A DNA stretch of 64,000 nt from positions 372,001 through 436,000 of the forward strand of contig CAVZKX010000001.1 of assembly GCA_963775975.1 (NCBI GenBank), given 5' to 3'. This DNA comes from JANXQG01 sp963775975. Its GTDB lineage: Bacteria; Planctomycetota; Planctomycetia; Pirellulales; Thermoguttaceae. Below are positions 18,279 through 27,261 of the stretch, piece after piece (the first letter of the stretch is position 1; the number at the start of each line of letters is the position of its first letter). The position numbers and the translations under genes were made by a program. The notes below the pieces were generated by a model that made no database searches, had not been told where the DNA came from, and saw nothing but the letters and a program-made list of their open reading frames with translations.

Positions 18279-19187
18279 TTAGACAAGCTCGCCGGACAGG
18301 CATTCGAGGGCAATTTTCAAAGCACGCTCGCGGGACGAGGGAGCTTCGCAGCATACCTCGACAATTGCTTTCATTTCTTCCAGCAGTTCCGGAGACAGCG
18401 GTTTGTAGGCCAGTGCCGCGTTGTGAAACGGCTCGCCGAACATCCACTCGTGGACGCGGGGATGATTGATGGCCAGACGGTTCAGATCCGCTGCCAAGGC
18501 GATAACCGGTTTACCGCACACTTTCCCGTATGTCCGTTCCTCGGAAATCACGTCGAAACCCAGGAAACGGCGATAAAAGCGGGCGTGACGCGGATGGACT
18601 GCAATCAAGAGCACATCCGCTCCACGGCGATAGGCAAGCTGGGCCATGAGCGGCATAAGCTGAAACACGGCCGATTGCGAACTCTCGCTATTGGTTTGGC
18701 TCTCGGCAAAGCAAGAAACTTCGGCCAGCGAGAGTTCCTTGAGGCGGAGGCCGGCGATTTCTTCCGGGTAGACGGCTTCCATCGGCAGGCCCTTGTCGCT
18801 GTCGCAAACAAGGCTCATGCTGCAGGTTACTTTCCTGTGTTCCAAAGCAACAAGGACTTCCGTCGTGGGCAACAAGTGGTAGGGTGTAATTCGCAACCCG
18901 CACTTGTTGGGGTTCATTAGGCCGGAGCGCTGGTATTGCTCGTAAACCAGGCGAAAGGCGGCAAAAAGCTCGTCTGGAGATGAACTGACTCGGCATTCTA
19001 CGCCAGAACGGCGGTGTAAAGCGGTGCAAACGCGGTTGACAGCACGGCTTTCCGTCGAGCGATTGCCCGTGCGTCTTTGTTGCTTGACCTTCGCCTGCTG
19101 TACCGTTTTTGGATTAGCGAGACTGATTCGTCTCATATCCCGAGTAGAAGGTTCAATTGTAGCGGTGCGACCACAAACCTGGGTCAT
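18279..19187 (-). CDS. FeeM-like N-acyl amino acid synthase (GNAT fold), copy 1
   Basis: 302 residues. The ~230-residue core, starting SSPDELFAAFRLVYEQYQRS, matches the FeeM/autoinducer-synthase-like branch of the GNAT fold. It contains RITPYHLLPTTEVLVALEH, MSLVCDSDKGLPME, LAEVSCFA and IAVHPRHARFYRRFLGF. FeeM-type enzymes transfer an acyl chain from acyl-ACP to an amino acid. A paralogue at 27262-28044 shares the blocks RxTPYHLLPTTE, PMExVYxEEIAGLR and HPxHARFYRR. The ~65 N-terminal residues are basic and not conserved, so the true start may be internal. In PEP-CTERM-encoding bacteria a related acyltransferase is associated with exosortase loci; a similar role is possible here. Confidence 0.72.
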   Translation of the reverse strand: MTQVCGRTATIEPSTRDMRRISLANPKTVQQAKVKQQRRTGNRSTESRAVNRVCTALHRRSGVECRVSSSPDELFAAFRLVYEQYQRSGLMNPNKCGLRITPYHLLPTTEVLVALEHRKVTCSMSLVCDSDKGLPMEAVYPEEIAGLRLKELSLAEVSCFAESQTNSESSQSAVFQLMPLMAQLAYRRGADVLLIAVHPRHARFYRRFLGFDVISEERTYGKVCGKPVIALAADLNRLAINHPRVHEWMFGEPFHNAALAYKPLSPELLEEMKAIVEVCCEAPSSRERALKIALECLSGELV

Positions 19188-19336
19188 AGCACTGATTCTC
19201 CCATTTGGTTATCGACCAAAAACGCGGTCGGCTCTTGCCCTAGCTGCCGCTGTTCCGGATTAACCGGTTTCTTTACTTTATTTACACCGTTTTCGTTGCT
19301 CGCCCCGCTTGTAAGGGGTCGATTCGCGCTCGAAAA

Positions 19337-19909
19337 CTATTGAAGATGAACGTTTGATGAGTCGTAACGGCGGGCCATCTTTATGCCGCGCGGGCCGCCG
19401 GCCGCCTTATGCACTAGTCCGGAGTGCTGCCGCCAGGCTTGATCCAACTCGCGAATGGCGACAGGGCTAGCCAAAGCGGGACTATTGCCCAAATAGGCGG
19501 TCTTATAGGTTGTCTCGCCGGATGGCCCGGTAACACGTGTGTGCCGGGACATGGAACAACCCGGACGTCCGTGAGCTGCGTTACGGATGCTTTGCAGCAG
19601 ATCTGTGGGCGAAGCCGCACGATGGAGGTAATTAACGGCTCCGGCTTCGATCCAGTGCACCAGGTCTTGCTCGCCGTCATGCGTCTGCATGACAATCAGC
19701 CACGACGCGGGCATAAGTGTTCGAATCTCGTAAGCCAACTCCCTGCCGAGCACCCCGTCGATCCGCGCACGCACAAGCAGGACTTGTGCCGTACAGACTT
19801 CGGGCCGCAGTCGCAAGTGCTGTAGCGAGTCGGCGGCGGCAACGCACTTAATATCCTTGAAGCGCTGGAGCCACGCGCTGAAGTGTTTCTCGGAAGAGCC
19901 GTGAATCGC
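19337..19909 (-). pseudogene. Degenerate response-regulator receiver domain
   Basis: The open frame reads as the later half of a CheY-like receiver: VLLVRARIDGVLGRELAYEI, then LMPASWLIVMQTHDGEQDLVHWIEAGAVNYLHRAASPTDLLQSI. The phospho-acceptor position is Arg instead of Asp, and the acidic N-terminal pair is not found. In-frame upstream codons (EKHFSAWLQRFKDI) look family-like, but a TAA lies just before them (near 19910) and no ATG, GTG or TTG start is in a good position. A different frame upstream (from 20031, MDKQIHLLLLRID) could be its displaced N-terminus. Most likely a decayed regulator gene; a pseudo-receiver protein remains possible. Confidence 0.5.
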
Positions 19910-20277
19910 TTAGAACTGATACGGATGTCGTTTGTCCGATTTCGGAGACGCGCATTGAGTTTGTTGCTTGGTGAACCTGCGGAGTCAATTCGAAGGAGTA
20001 ACAGGTGTATCTGCTTGTCCATGAATGTCATTGATCATTGTTCTCTATCGTTTATATCGCGTCTTTCCTATTGCCGGAATGGTGATTTAGAGCTAAAAAC
20101 CACGCCTTCTTGGACTACCATCCCTGTAGAACCAGGTCATGGATCGATATGGTACACGGGAACTAGGCTTGATATAGATCTTTGGAACTATCCCCCATCG
20201 GCGCAATTGAACCGCAAGGGAGCGCAAACGGCTTGCCATTGCGTCATTTCACAAAAGCAAGTATAGATTCAATTCGC

Positions 20278-20985
20278 TCAATGCCCGGACGATTTCGATG
20301 GGCCCAGCATTCGATGCTTGCGAGCAAAGTCGACCGCCTCGTAGCGCCCGGAGACGTTCAGCTTTTCAACGACATTGTGAACGTGATTCTTAACCGTGTA
20401 AAGCGAAACGGAAAGCTTCCTGGCGATCTGCTTGTTGCTGAGATGGTCGCCAATCAAGCGGACAATCTCAAGTTCGCGCGGCGTAAGCAACGCTTCGCCA
20501 TTGCTTGCGCGATGACTGCCGCCCCGTGCTTGCTGAGCGACGCGGTGGAACATGGTGTGGATGAGACCATGCGAACAAAAGATTCCGCCTGCCGCGACTT
20601 TTTCGATCGCTTCGCGGAGGTCCTGCACGGAGGCGTCTTCCTCCACGCAACCATGCGCGCCCGCGGTAAAGCAGTCGACAAGGTCCTCTTGCGTACTGGC
20701 ATGGGTCAATAGGACAACGCCCGGGCCGGACGGCTGGTCGTGAATCTGGCGGGTCAATTCCAAAGCGAACTGCTCCGGGAGATTCCGATCGATCAAGACG
20801 ACCTGGGGATGCTCCGAGGTAATGGCCCCCACGACATCGGGCTCTCCGTGATCGACCTCACCCACAACGATACCGCCGTCTTCTGCGAGTACCGCAGCGA
20901 GACATTCCCGGAAAATACGATTCTGGTGGACAATCTTTACGCGAATCGGTCTGGCGACCCCCGTCTTCACTGTTTTTTCACGCAT
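20278..20985 (-). CDS. LuxR/NarL-family response regulator with atypical receiver
   Basis: About 235 residues. The receiver contains VVLIDRNLP with the phospho-acceptor Asp and VVLLTHAST, with a Thr in the usual switch position. The usual N-terminal acidic pair, needed for Mg binding, is replaced by HQ in IVHQNRIFRECLAAV. A NarL-type helix-turn-helix follows: LLTPRELEIVRLIGDHLSNK ... SVSLYTVKNHVHNVVEKLNV. The ATG at 20985 is chosen because it sits about 15 residues before the receiver; a GTG at 21066 would add 27 residues. It diverges from the sigma-factor gene. No histidine kinase is adjacent. Missing acidic residues suggest phosphorylation-independent control. Confidence 0.85.
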   Translation of the reverse strand: MREKTVKTGVARPIRVKIVHQNRIFRECLAAVLAEDGGIVVGEVDHGEPDVVGAITSEHPQVVLIDRNLPEQFALELTRQIHDQPSGPGVVLLTHASTQEDLVDCFTAGAHGCVEEDASVQDLREAIEKVAAGGIFCSHGLIHTMFHRVAQQARGGSHRASNGEALLTPRELEIVRLIGDHLSNKQIARKLSVSLYTVKNHVHNVVEKLNVSGRYEAVDFARKHRMLGPSKSSGH

Positions 20986-21393
20986 AGCCAACGATTCCAG
21001 GGTCGGGCTGAGATTATCAATCTGCCATGTTTTCCCCGTCGCGAGGTCCTGGCTAGAAAAAATCACGTTGCAAAAAGCTCTTAACCCGCCGTGGTCCGAG
21101 AATTGATTTGATAAGTCCGCTTTGCCCTACCTGCTTCCCAGGATTGCGCAGCCTATTGCATCTATTGTACAGCATTCCGTTTAACGTTGCAAAGACTTTG
21201 CGGACAAATAGTCGGACGGAATACGGCGAATTGGCATCGTCAATCCCCTCCAAAGATAGCCATCATACGGTATTTACTTGACAATTCCGCAGGACAATGA
21301 TTAACTAAGACATTGGTGGGTTAGTGCGCAAGCATCCGAGCCTAGGCGATCGCCTCGCTATGTTTTCCACACCTTGAACGCGGTTACTGAAGC
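20986..21393. other. Divergent intergenic region between regulator and sigma factor
   Basis: About 400 bases, lower in GC than the flanks, with no ORF having family similarity. As the only space between two divergent regulatory genes it should hold both promoters. I do not see a promoter pair or operator strong enough to mark. Confidence 0.4.
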
Positions 21394-22101
21394 ATGAGAC
21401 GTTGCAAGTATAATCCCGAGCCCCGTCCTCGACATGGCGAGCGACGATCGCCGGAGGTCGGCTCGGACAACGTCGAGTCCGATGGCAACGCTGAATTGGC
21501 GGCCGGCGTTGAATTGGCGGAAAGGTCTGAATTGACGGGGAGCGCCGAAGGAGATCGGCAGTTGGCCAAACGCTGTTTGGCGGGAGAAGTCGCCGCATGG
21601 GAGGATCTATACGGGCGCTATCATGAGCCGCTTTGCCGCGCGATCGGCGGCATGTTGGGCTCTGGCGGTTCCGATTTAAGTCGCGTCGATGAGATCGCCG
21701 CCCGCGTATGGTACGCCGTGGTGCGAAACGACGGCGAACTGCTCGATCGCTTCGATCCTGCGAGACACACGCGATTGGGCGGGTTTCTGCGCGGTTTGGC
21801 ACGCATTGAAATCATGCAATATTTTCGCACTGAGTATCGCCGCAGGAACCAAGAGGCTGCTTGTGTTGCACATTCGGGCGGCTCGGCGAACTACTCCGAT
21901 TGGCAGGTCGACGCCATGATCGAAGACTTTGCCATGACCCTTACCGCGGGTGAACAAGAGTTCTTGGAGGAACATCTCTTAGGTCAACCTGAGGATGGCG
22001 AGCGACGCTGGTCCGACGCAACCATCTGGCAGCGTTGCCACCGAATCCGCCAAAAGCTCAAGGCGTTTTTCCTTGGTAATCCTGATAAGGGCAACGCCTG
22101 A
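21394..22101 (+). CDS. Small sigma-70-family factor (planctomycete ECF-like)
   Basis: 235 residues. After an acidic, variable N-terminal ~60 residues come region-2-like sequences: AAWEDLYGRYHEPLCRAIGG, EIAARVWYAVVRNDGELLDR, FLRGLARIEIMQYFRTEYRR. A region-4-like helix pair follows (LTAGEQEFLEEHL ... SDATIWQRCHRIRQKLKAF). This short arrangement is like the lineage-specific ECF groups of planctomycetes that act without a classical anti-sigma factor; that placement is from memory and should be tested. It is the first plus-strand gene after the divergent LuxR regulator and converges on the PEP-CTERM pair. Confidence 0.72.
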   Translation: MRRCKYNPEPRPRHGERRSPEVGSDNVESDGNAELAAGVELAERSELTGSAEGDRQLAKRCLAGEVAAWEDLYGRYHEPLCRAIGGMLGSGGSDLSRVDEIAARVWYAVVRNDGELLDRFDPARHTRLGGFLRGLARIEIMQYFRTEYRRRNQEAACVAHSGGSANYSDWQVDAMIEDFAMTLTAGEQEFLEEHLLGQPEDGERRWSDATIWQRCHRIRQKLKAFFLGNPDKGNA

Positions 22102-22118
22102 CAAGTTATCCGGTCGCA

Positions 22119-23141
22119 TCAACCGAGGCGGCGGCGGTACTTGACCCCAAACAGCGTCAACGCAAGGGAAATCGCGCCCAAAAGCACGGCGGTTGACGGC
22201 TCGGGAACCGCGCGAATATTCTCTTCCAATGGGTCTTCGCTGATAATCTGGAACGGGATGCCGGAATCGGTGTTCAGCGAGGTATTTCCTTGTAGCGCGA
22301 TCGGGTTGCTGATGGCATAGAGACTGTTCATTACATTAGCCGGACCGAATCCGCCGGGCGCTTGCTGTTGCAGATTGGCAAAGGAACCGCTGGGGATGCC
22401 CGTGTTATTGGCCAGCAGTTGCAACGACGTAGAGAAGGACGCCACACCGGGATTAGGGGATCCTACAGCAGCCCAGTAGTAGTCGCTGCCCCAAACGGAC
22501 CCGGGGGCAGCGCCGCCGACCTCCCAAAGCGTGCCTGCTGTCGCCGTCGCCTCGGCCTGTTGCCAGGTAGGTGCGGCCGCATTGAACAAGTTGGCGGGGC
22601 CATCCCAAACCGCGAACATGGCGCCTGCCGGCAGGCCATATTGCGCCGCGAACGGCGCGTAAGGCACAAGCGTGAATGCGGAATTGCCACTTGTACTGAC
22701 ATTGGCAGTGACGCTCTGGACGAGCAGTTGAAAGATGCCCGCCAATTGGAAGTTGCCGGAGTAAAGGACGTTGCCCCCTCCGGGCGTCTGGCTGTTCGTA
22801 ATCGAGTACATACCCTGGAAGGTGTCGCCAGGCACGATCGCCGTCCCCGGCGCGATAACGTTGCCGTTGGAATCGAGGACGTTTTCGAAATCCGTCAACT
22901 TGAATTGGCTAATCGTCCCAGTCTGGAACATGTTGGAGCCTGGGTTGTTAACAATAGTTCCAGCGACGGTGGAGTTGGTGACTGCCAGCGCGATGCTCAG
23001 CAACAGCAGAGCGAAAATGGGTCCGGTTGGTATGCGTTTCCAGCCAGAGCGGTAATGAGGCTCGCCGATCGCGAATTTTTTAATACTACGCATGCGGATA
23101 AAGCTTGCGAGAACATAGTCAGCCGCGATTCCAATTCTCAT
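22119..23141 (-). CDS. PEP-CTERM exported protein, paralogue A
   Basis: About 340 residues. The ATG at 23141 follows a clear GAGGAA ribosome binding site. A long basic leader precedes the membrane segment PIFALLLLSIALAVTNS. The C-terminus is a PEP-CTERM signal: AVPEPSTAVLLGAISLALTL, a hydrophobic stretch, and basic KYRRRLG. Exosortase would cut such a tail and the protein would move to the surface or matrix. The body shares ordered blocks with the next gene: LTDFENVLDSNGNV, TNSQTPGGGN, YYWAAVGSPNPGVA, IALQGNTSLNTDSGIPFQII and EDPLEENI. No known domain is recognised in the body. No exosortase gene is in this window. Confidence 0.88.
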   Translation of the reverse strand: MRIGIAADYVLASFIRMRSIKKFAIGEPHYRSGWKRIPTGPIFALLLLSIALAVTNSTVAGTIVNNPGSNMFQTGTISQFKLTDFENVLDSNGNVIAPGTAIVPGDTFQGMYSITNSQTPGGGNVLYSGNFQLAGIFQLLVQSVTANVSTSGNSAFTLVPYAPFAAQYGLPAGAMFAVWDGPANLFNAAAPTWQQAEATATAGTLWEVGGAAPGSVWGSDYYWAAVGSPNPGVASFSTSLQLLANNTGIPSGSFANLQQQAPGGFGPANVMNSLYAISNPIALQGNTSLNTDSGIPFQIISEDPLEENIRAVPEPSTAVLLGAISLALTLFGVKYRRRLG

Positions 23142-23591
23142 AGGTTCCTCAAAATCAAAGAGCAATTGCCATTTGACCTGGGACCGTTCGCGACCGTAGC
23201 TCGCCAACGCTAGACACAGATTAGAGAAGCAAAACGAGGCGACATACTTCCCACCGCTACCGCGCGGCGAAAATCGCCGCGGGTGGAGAGAAGTGAAACG
23301 GTGCGTACGGCCCTCGGTAAATCGCTGCCTCGTGTGGTGGGTATACGAATGCTCCTGCTAAGCAGGCTCGCCAAACCGAGCAGCGGCCGAAGGCGTCCGC
23401 CAGTCTCGGAACATACGGCCATTCTACCTGGAGAATTGCTTGATGGCAAGCATATTGCGCGGTTTTGGCCAAAGAATTGTGCGCCGGCGAGCAATCGTGC
23501 CTAGAGACTGCAAATTGGCAGAAAGAGGCAGGCGATGCATGTCCGAAGAGTTTCCGGACGATTGGTGAAACGCCCGCTAGATTCGCGCAAC

Positions 23592-23619
23592 AAAAAAACC
23601 CCTCCTTAAAGGAGGGGTT
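23592..23619 (-). terminator. Rho-independent terminator
   Basis: On the minus strand a perfect stem (AACCCCTCCTT / AAGGAGGGGTT, no loop mismatch) is followed directly by a run of T (TTTTTTT). It lies 33 bases after the stop of the second PEP-CTERM gene and would end its transcript. It is the clearest intrinsic terminator in the window. Confidence 0.92.
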
Positions 23620-23651
23620 CTTCTGCTTCTTGAGCTGGCCTATGCAGCTAT

Positions 23652-24614
23652 TTACGCTGTGCGCTGACGACGTCGGGAAACCACTTTGCCGAGTCCCCAA
23701 AGACCGAACAAGCCACCGACAACGAGGATACCCGTTGGCTCGGGCGTGAGGTTTTGCTCCCGCAAGGGATCTTGGCTTACAATCTCAAACGGGATGCTGG
23801 GATCGGTTTGAATTGCCGTATTTCCTTGCAAGGCGATCTTGTTTTGAATAGCACTAAGGGCATCGATAACCGCTTGGGTATCGTAGAACGACGGTGCCTG
23901 CTGAGTAAGGTTGCTTGCCAAACCCCCCAACGTGGGGCCGATCGCCGGGTTCGAATACAGCAGGTTCAATGAGGTGGCGAAGGCTGCCACACCGGGGTTT
24001 GGAGACCCTACGGCGGCCCAGTACCACGTTGTGCCATTACCAGTTTGATTTGCGCCATTCGCGTTCCCCGCGACCTGAGCGAGGGTAGAACCGTTCAGCA
24101 CTGTTGCATACGCGGCAGCAATGTTGGCCGCGCTAATAGAGCCCTGGCTAGCGTTAAACTGGTTGGCAGGGCCTTGATAAAGGGCGGTCATGGCCCCAGC
24201 CGGCAAGGTATTGGATCCAGTCAACCCGAAATGCGCGCTCATGTTTGGATCAACGCCCAGTGTAAAAGCAGTCTGGGTTCCTCCGGGGCCCACGCCTCCC
24301 GTTGAGCTAAGGATCAGGGTGTCAAAGATCCCCGCTATCTGGAAGTTATTAGGCACCAATTGGTTGCCGGCACCCGGCGTCTGGCTATTGGTGACCGTGA
24401 AAATGCCCTCGAAGGTATCGCCATTCTGGATCGCACCTGTCACGAGATTGTGGTTCGCGTCGAACACGTTCTCATAATCCGTGATCTTGAACACGGTTAC
24501 GCCCGATGGCTGAAACAAGTTGATGAACGGGGCATTGACCGTGATGCTGGCCTGTGCCGTACCCGCAAGAGCGGCTCCGACGACCAACGCTGCCAAAAAT
24601 GATAGATTCTTCAT
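23652..24614 (-). CDS. PEP-CTERM exported protein, paralogue B
   Basis: 320 residues with a normal signal peptide (MKNLSFLAALVVGAALAGTA QAS). The C-terminal sorting tail is LTPEPTGILVVGGLFGLWGL followed by basic SRRRQRTA. It is the tandem paralogue of the gene at 22119-23141, sharing ITDYENVFDANHNLV, TNSQTPGAGNQL, TWYWAAVGSPNPGVAAFATS, KIALQGNTAIQTDPSIPFEI and SQDPLREQ. The shared body has no domain I recognise, so the two define a small PEP-CTERM family. Transcription ends at the hairpin 23592-23619, so the pair is probably not a single transcript. It sits downstream of the nitroreductase/ThiF pair on the same strand, 144 bases away. Confidence 0.88.
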   Translation of the reverse strand: MKNLSFLAALVVGAALAGTAQASITVNAPFINLFQPSGVTVFKITDYENVFDANHNLVTGAIQNGDTFEGIFTVTNSQTPGAGNQLVPNNFQIAGIFDTLILSSTGGVGPGGTQTAFTLGVDPNMSAHFGLTGSNTLPAGAMTALYQGPANQFNASQGSISAANIAAAYATVLNGSTLAQVAGNANGANQTGNGTTWYWAAVGSPNPGVAAFATSLNLLYSNPAIGPTLGGLASNLTQQAPSFYDTQAVIDALSAIQNKIALQGNTAIQTDPSIPFEIVSQDPLREQNLTPEPTGILVVGGLFGLWGLGKVVSRRRQRTA

Positions 24615-24758
24615 TTACTCGCGCTCCTCAAACTGATTAGGGCTAATTACCCTTTTGGCAGTTTCCAGCCGCCTGGGCAAACACTAGTTCTCGTACTCTA
24701 TGGCTACTCCGCCGCTGCCTTCTGGTTCCTGACAGACAAATACTTGCTTTCGGTGGAA

Positions 24759-25844
24759 TTATTCAAAGATTTCCAGCGATGTTAGTACGTCACCTGCCTT
24801 TCGGCGGGCTGATCTATAGCAGGAAGTAGCACTTTTCCCCACGCGAAACATGATCTGTAATACTCGATCGCTCAACTCTGGACGTAGATTATCAAAGTGG
24901 TCAGATAATGCTCGTACCCGGGCTTGCTGCTGCGTCGCGAGCCTCGAACCGCCGAGTTGCCGCCAGTGAGCGAGAAAAATCGGAAGACTGCCTAGCGGTT
25001 GCAGAGCAAAACCGAGCGATGTAGCTGTCAACCAAAGGCGCTCGAAGGCCATGCCCCCTCTAAATAAGCGTTCAACTGTCTGTTCGCTCACGCTCAGCAG
25101 TCCCACAGCGCCGCTCCGCTTGACCGCTTGCATTGACGATGCGGTCAGCAGTCTGCCCAGGCCAAGGGCATGAATCAACTTCATCCGCTTCCAGGGCTTA
25201 AGCTGTCGCAGGAGCCATGCGCCGCCGGGCGGAAGTTCCAGAGTCCGCACATCCAGCCCATCCCGCGACTGTTCGGCGTCTTTCGCGGTGAATCGAAGTT
25301 GATGAAACAACTCGTTGTGGAACGGCTCGTACTGAAATCGGATAAGATCGGACTGTGCCAAAAGTCCCGCCAGCTCGGAAATCAGCGGCCGATCCGTGAC
25401 CCAATCGACGCGAATATCGCTGGTTTGTTCGGCCGCGCGCGACATGCAGTCCAGGGCCTCTTTGGGTATGGGCTCGGTCGAGTAGTGTTTCCGGCATGTG
25501 TGTCGACCGGCTAAATGTGCGTAAAGCGGATCGGGTTCTCCGCCCGAACGAAACTCAATTGTGGCGACAGGCCGTGAAGAATCGCAAAGCGACTGGAAAG
25601 GGCCATCCGAGATCTCGACGTGAGGTTGATATCCCATCTCCAGCGCCGCCATACCGGCGTTTTCGACGGCTGCGCCGATACCGATCAGGTCAAACATCCC
25701 ATTGACATCGGACGGAAGTGTTCGCGAAGGGTCGAGAAAGACTAAAACCTTGCCGCCGCGGACTTCGAATCGCCACGGCTGATTGTTATCAGGCGTAGGC
25801 GCGAGGATGGCCGCCTCAATCAGTTTTCCGTAGTCCAGGCTCAC
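24759..25844 (-). CDS. Nitroreductase-fold protein coupled to ThiF
   Basis: 361 residues from a GTG at 25844 that overlaps the ThiF stop (GTGA), so translation is coupled. FMN-dependent nitroreductase-like features: LIEAAILAPTPDNNQPWRFE, where NQPW is the flavin-phosphate motif, IGIGAAVENAGMAALEMGY, HTCRKHYSTEPIP, and GMAFERLWLTATSLGFALQP. The sequence is a long, diverged member, like the C-terminal half of mycobacterial Rv1355c-type proteins, in which ThiF and nitroreductase domains are fused. An oxidation or dehalogenase-like reaction on a ThiF-activated substrate is possible but not shown. The frame upstream of the GTG runs into the ThiF gene and is not used. Confidence 0.78.
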   Translation of the reverse strand: MSLDYGKLIEAAILAPTPDNNQPWRFEVRGGKVLVFLDPSRTLPSDVNGMFDLIGIGAAVENAGMAALEMGYQPHVEISDGPFQSLCDSSRPVATIEFRSGGEPDPLYAHLAGRHTCRKHYSTEPIPKEALDCMSRAAEQTSDIRVDWVTDRPLISELAGLLAQSDLIRFQYEPFHNELFHQLRFTAKDAEQSRDGLDVRTLELPPGGAWLLRQLKPWKRMKLIHALGLGRLLTASSMQAVKRSGAVGLLSVSEQTVERLFRGGMAFERLWLTATSLGFALQPLGSLPIFLAHWRQLGGSRLATQQQARVRALSDHFDNLRPELSDRVLQIMFRVGKSATSCYRSARRKAGDVLTSLEIFE

Positions 25845-26758
25845 TTGCCATACCCCAGTTGCACCATCCGCCGCCGCAGGATGGCACGCTTTAGGCGCTG
25901 GAGCGGTCCGCGGTTTCCCCAGCGCAAGCGGCCGCGACGAAGCAGGCAACGATAGGCGTCAAACTGCGCAAAGCAAGGGGCCGCGCGGAGCGGTTTGCGG
26001 CCGAGAATGATTTTGGCCGTTTCCGCGGCGGCGATGCCGCTGCAAAGCTGGCAGGCAAGGCCCAACGAAGGACCGCGGGTCGCTTTCATGTCCACTTCCG
26101 ACAGGTCGAGATAAGGCCAATGCGTACCGGCGGGGGCCAGCGCGATGGCATAAGCCGAAGCCTGGTCCAAGGGATCCATGCCGTCATGCATGTCGAAGTA
26201 GGTATCGAAATCCATCCCCTGGGGATCGAAAAGCAGCCACGCCGCGCTAAAGCCCAACGGTCCGGCGGTGAGCCCCCAGCGCCCCCGCTGCCGCATTTCG
26301 CGGAAGACGAGTCGCCGCGTATCGAACTCGAAGAAATCGACCCCGTCCACCAGGACGGACGCGCCTTCGAGGAACTCACCGACGTTGGACGCGCTGATTG
26401 GCTCGGCGAACACGCGCAGGTCGAGGTCGGGGTTAATCTGGCGGGCCTCGGCGGCCATTGTTTCCGCCTTTCCGCGACCCAGATTGCGGAGCGTCGCGCC
26501 ATATTGCCGGTTGAAGTTAACCGTTGAAAAGACATCGGGGTCCGCGATGCTGAAATGGCCGATGCCCAGCCTGGCGAGCGTGGCTAGATGGACCCCGCCC
26601 ACGCCCCCCATGCCGATGATGGCCACCCGAGCGTCGCGCAGCCGCCGCTGTTCGTCGCGCGAAATCAGCCCCAGATTCCGCGCGAAGGCCTCCTCATACG
26701 ACCATGCCGGGGAAGTGCCGACGGGCGAATCATTATCCATCTTTTCCACAGCACTCAT
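25841..26758 (-). CDS. ThiF/MoeB/E1-like adenylyltransferase
   Basis: About 305 residues. The ATP-binding glycine motif is VAIIGMGGVGGVHLATLARL, followed by FSIADPDVFSTVNFNRQYG, where the Asp and Arg bind ATP, and LGRGKAETMAAEARQINPDL. No obvious catalytic Cys lies in the usual crossover loop. Later cysteines (CQLCSG, FAQFDAYRC) do not form the usual paired CxxC zinc site. ThiF-type enzymes adenylate a C-terminal Gly or a small carboxylate. I chose the ATG at 26758 (MSAVEKMDND); an in-frame upstream start at 26830 or 26869 would add 24-37 residues without family similarity. It is the first gene of the ThiF-nitroreductase pair, divergent from FeeM copy 2. Confidence 0.82.
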   Translation of the reverse strand: MSAVEKMDNDSPVGTSPAWSYEEAFARNLGLISRDEQRRLRDARVAIIGMGGVGGVHLATLARLGIGHFSIADPDVFSTVNFNRQYGATLRNLGRGKAETMAAEARQINPDLDLRVFAEPISASNVGEFLEGASVLVDGVDFFEFDTRRLVFREMRQRGRWGLTAGPLGFSAAWLLFDPQGMDFDTYFDMHDGMDPLDQASAYAIALAPAGTHWPYLDLSEVDMKATRGPSLGLACQLCSGIAAAETAKIILGRKPLRAAPCFAQFDAYRCLLRRGRLRWGNRGPLQRLKRAILRRRMVQLGYGK

Positions 26759-27261
26759 CGAACTTTCAAGGAAAGGCAAGCAGCCTGCTTCCCCTCCTGA
26801 CGGGTTTTCTTTTTCGAGGGAAGCAATCATATGACTGGCAAATCGTTGCGCGATACACGCATTCGGCAAATCGTTACCGCCCGGCGGATCCCGCTCAAAT
26901 GGCTCTCCGCCTTAAAGTATAGGGCGCGCGCGGTTTGCGTCAAACCCTACACGCCGTGTGCCGCGTTCTCGGCAAAGGAACTATCCCGCTACCGGCCGCC
27001 GCTACAAGCGCTACATGCGGCAGAAATTGCGCCGCCGGTCCGTGCCGCCGGCGATTGCCTTCGACGAGCCTCGTGAATCATTTGACGTCTGGCGGCCTTG
27101 AACTAAGTTTCAATTAGCTTGCTCTTATCACGCATCTTGTCTTCCGACCTGACTACCGCGCCCCTTACAGCAAGCCGCGATAACAGGCCGCAACCATGTC
27201 TCGCACGCGGCGGTGAGTCCGCCCGTCGGGATTGTCCGCTCCCACGATAGGCGGAGAAACT
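26759..27261. other. Divergent intergenic region, ThiF / FeeM copy 2
   Basis: About 500 bases between the divergent ThiF and FeeM-like starts. I see no supported gene and no clear operator. If the ThiF, nitroreductase and FeeM-like genes work together, shared control would lie here. Confidence 0.4.

Noticed and set aside
25841..26758. RiPP biosynthetic gene cluster around ThiF
   Set aside because: No precursor peptide with a leader, no YcaO or protease is visible nearby; the coupled nitroreductase fits the Rv1355c-type pair better.
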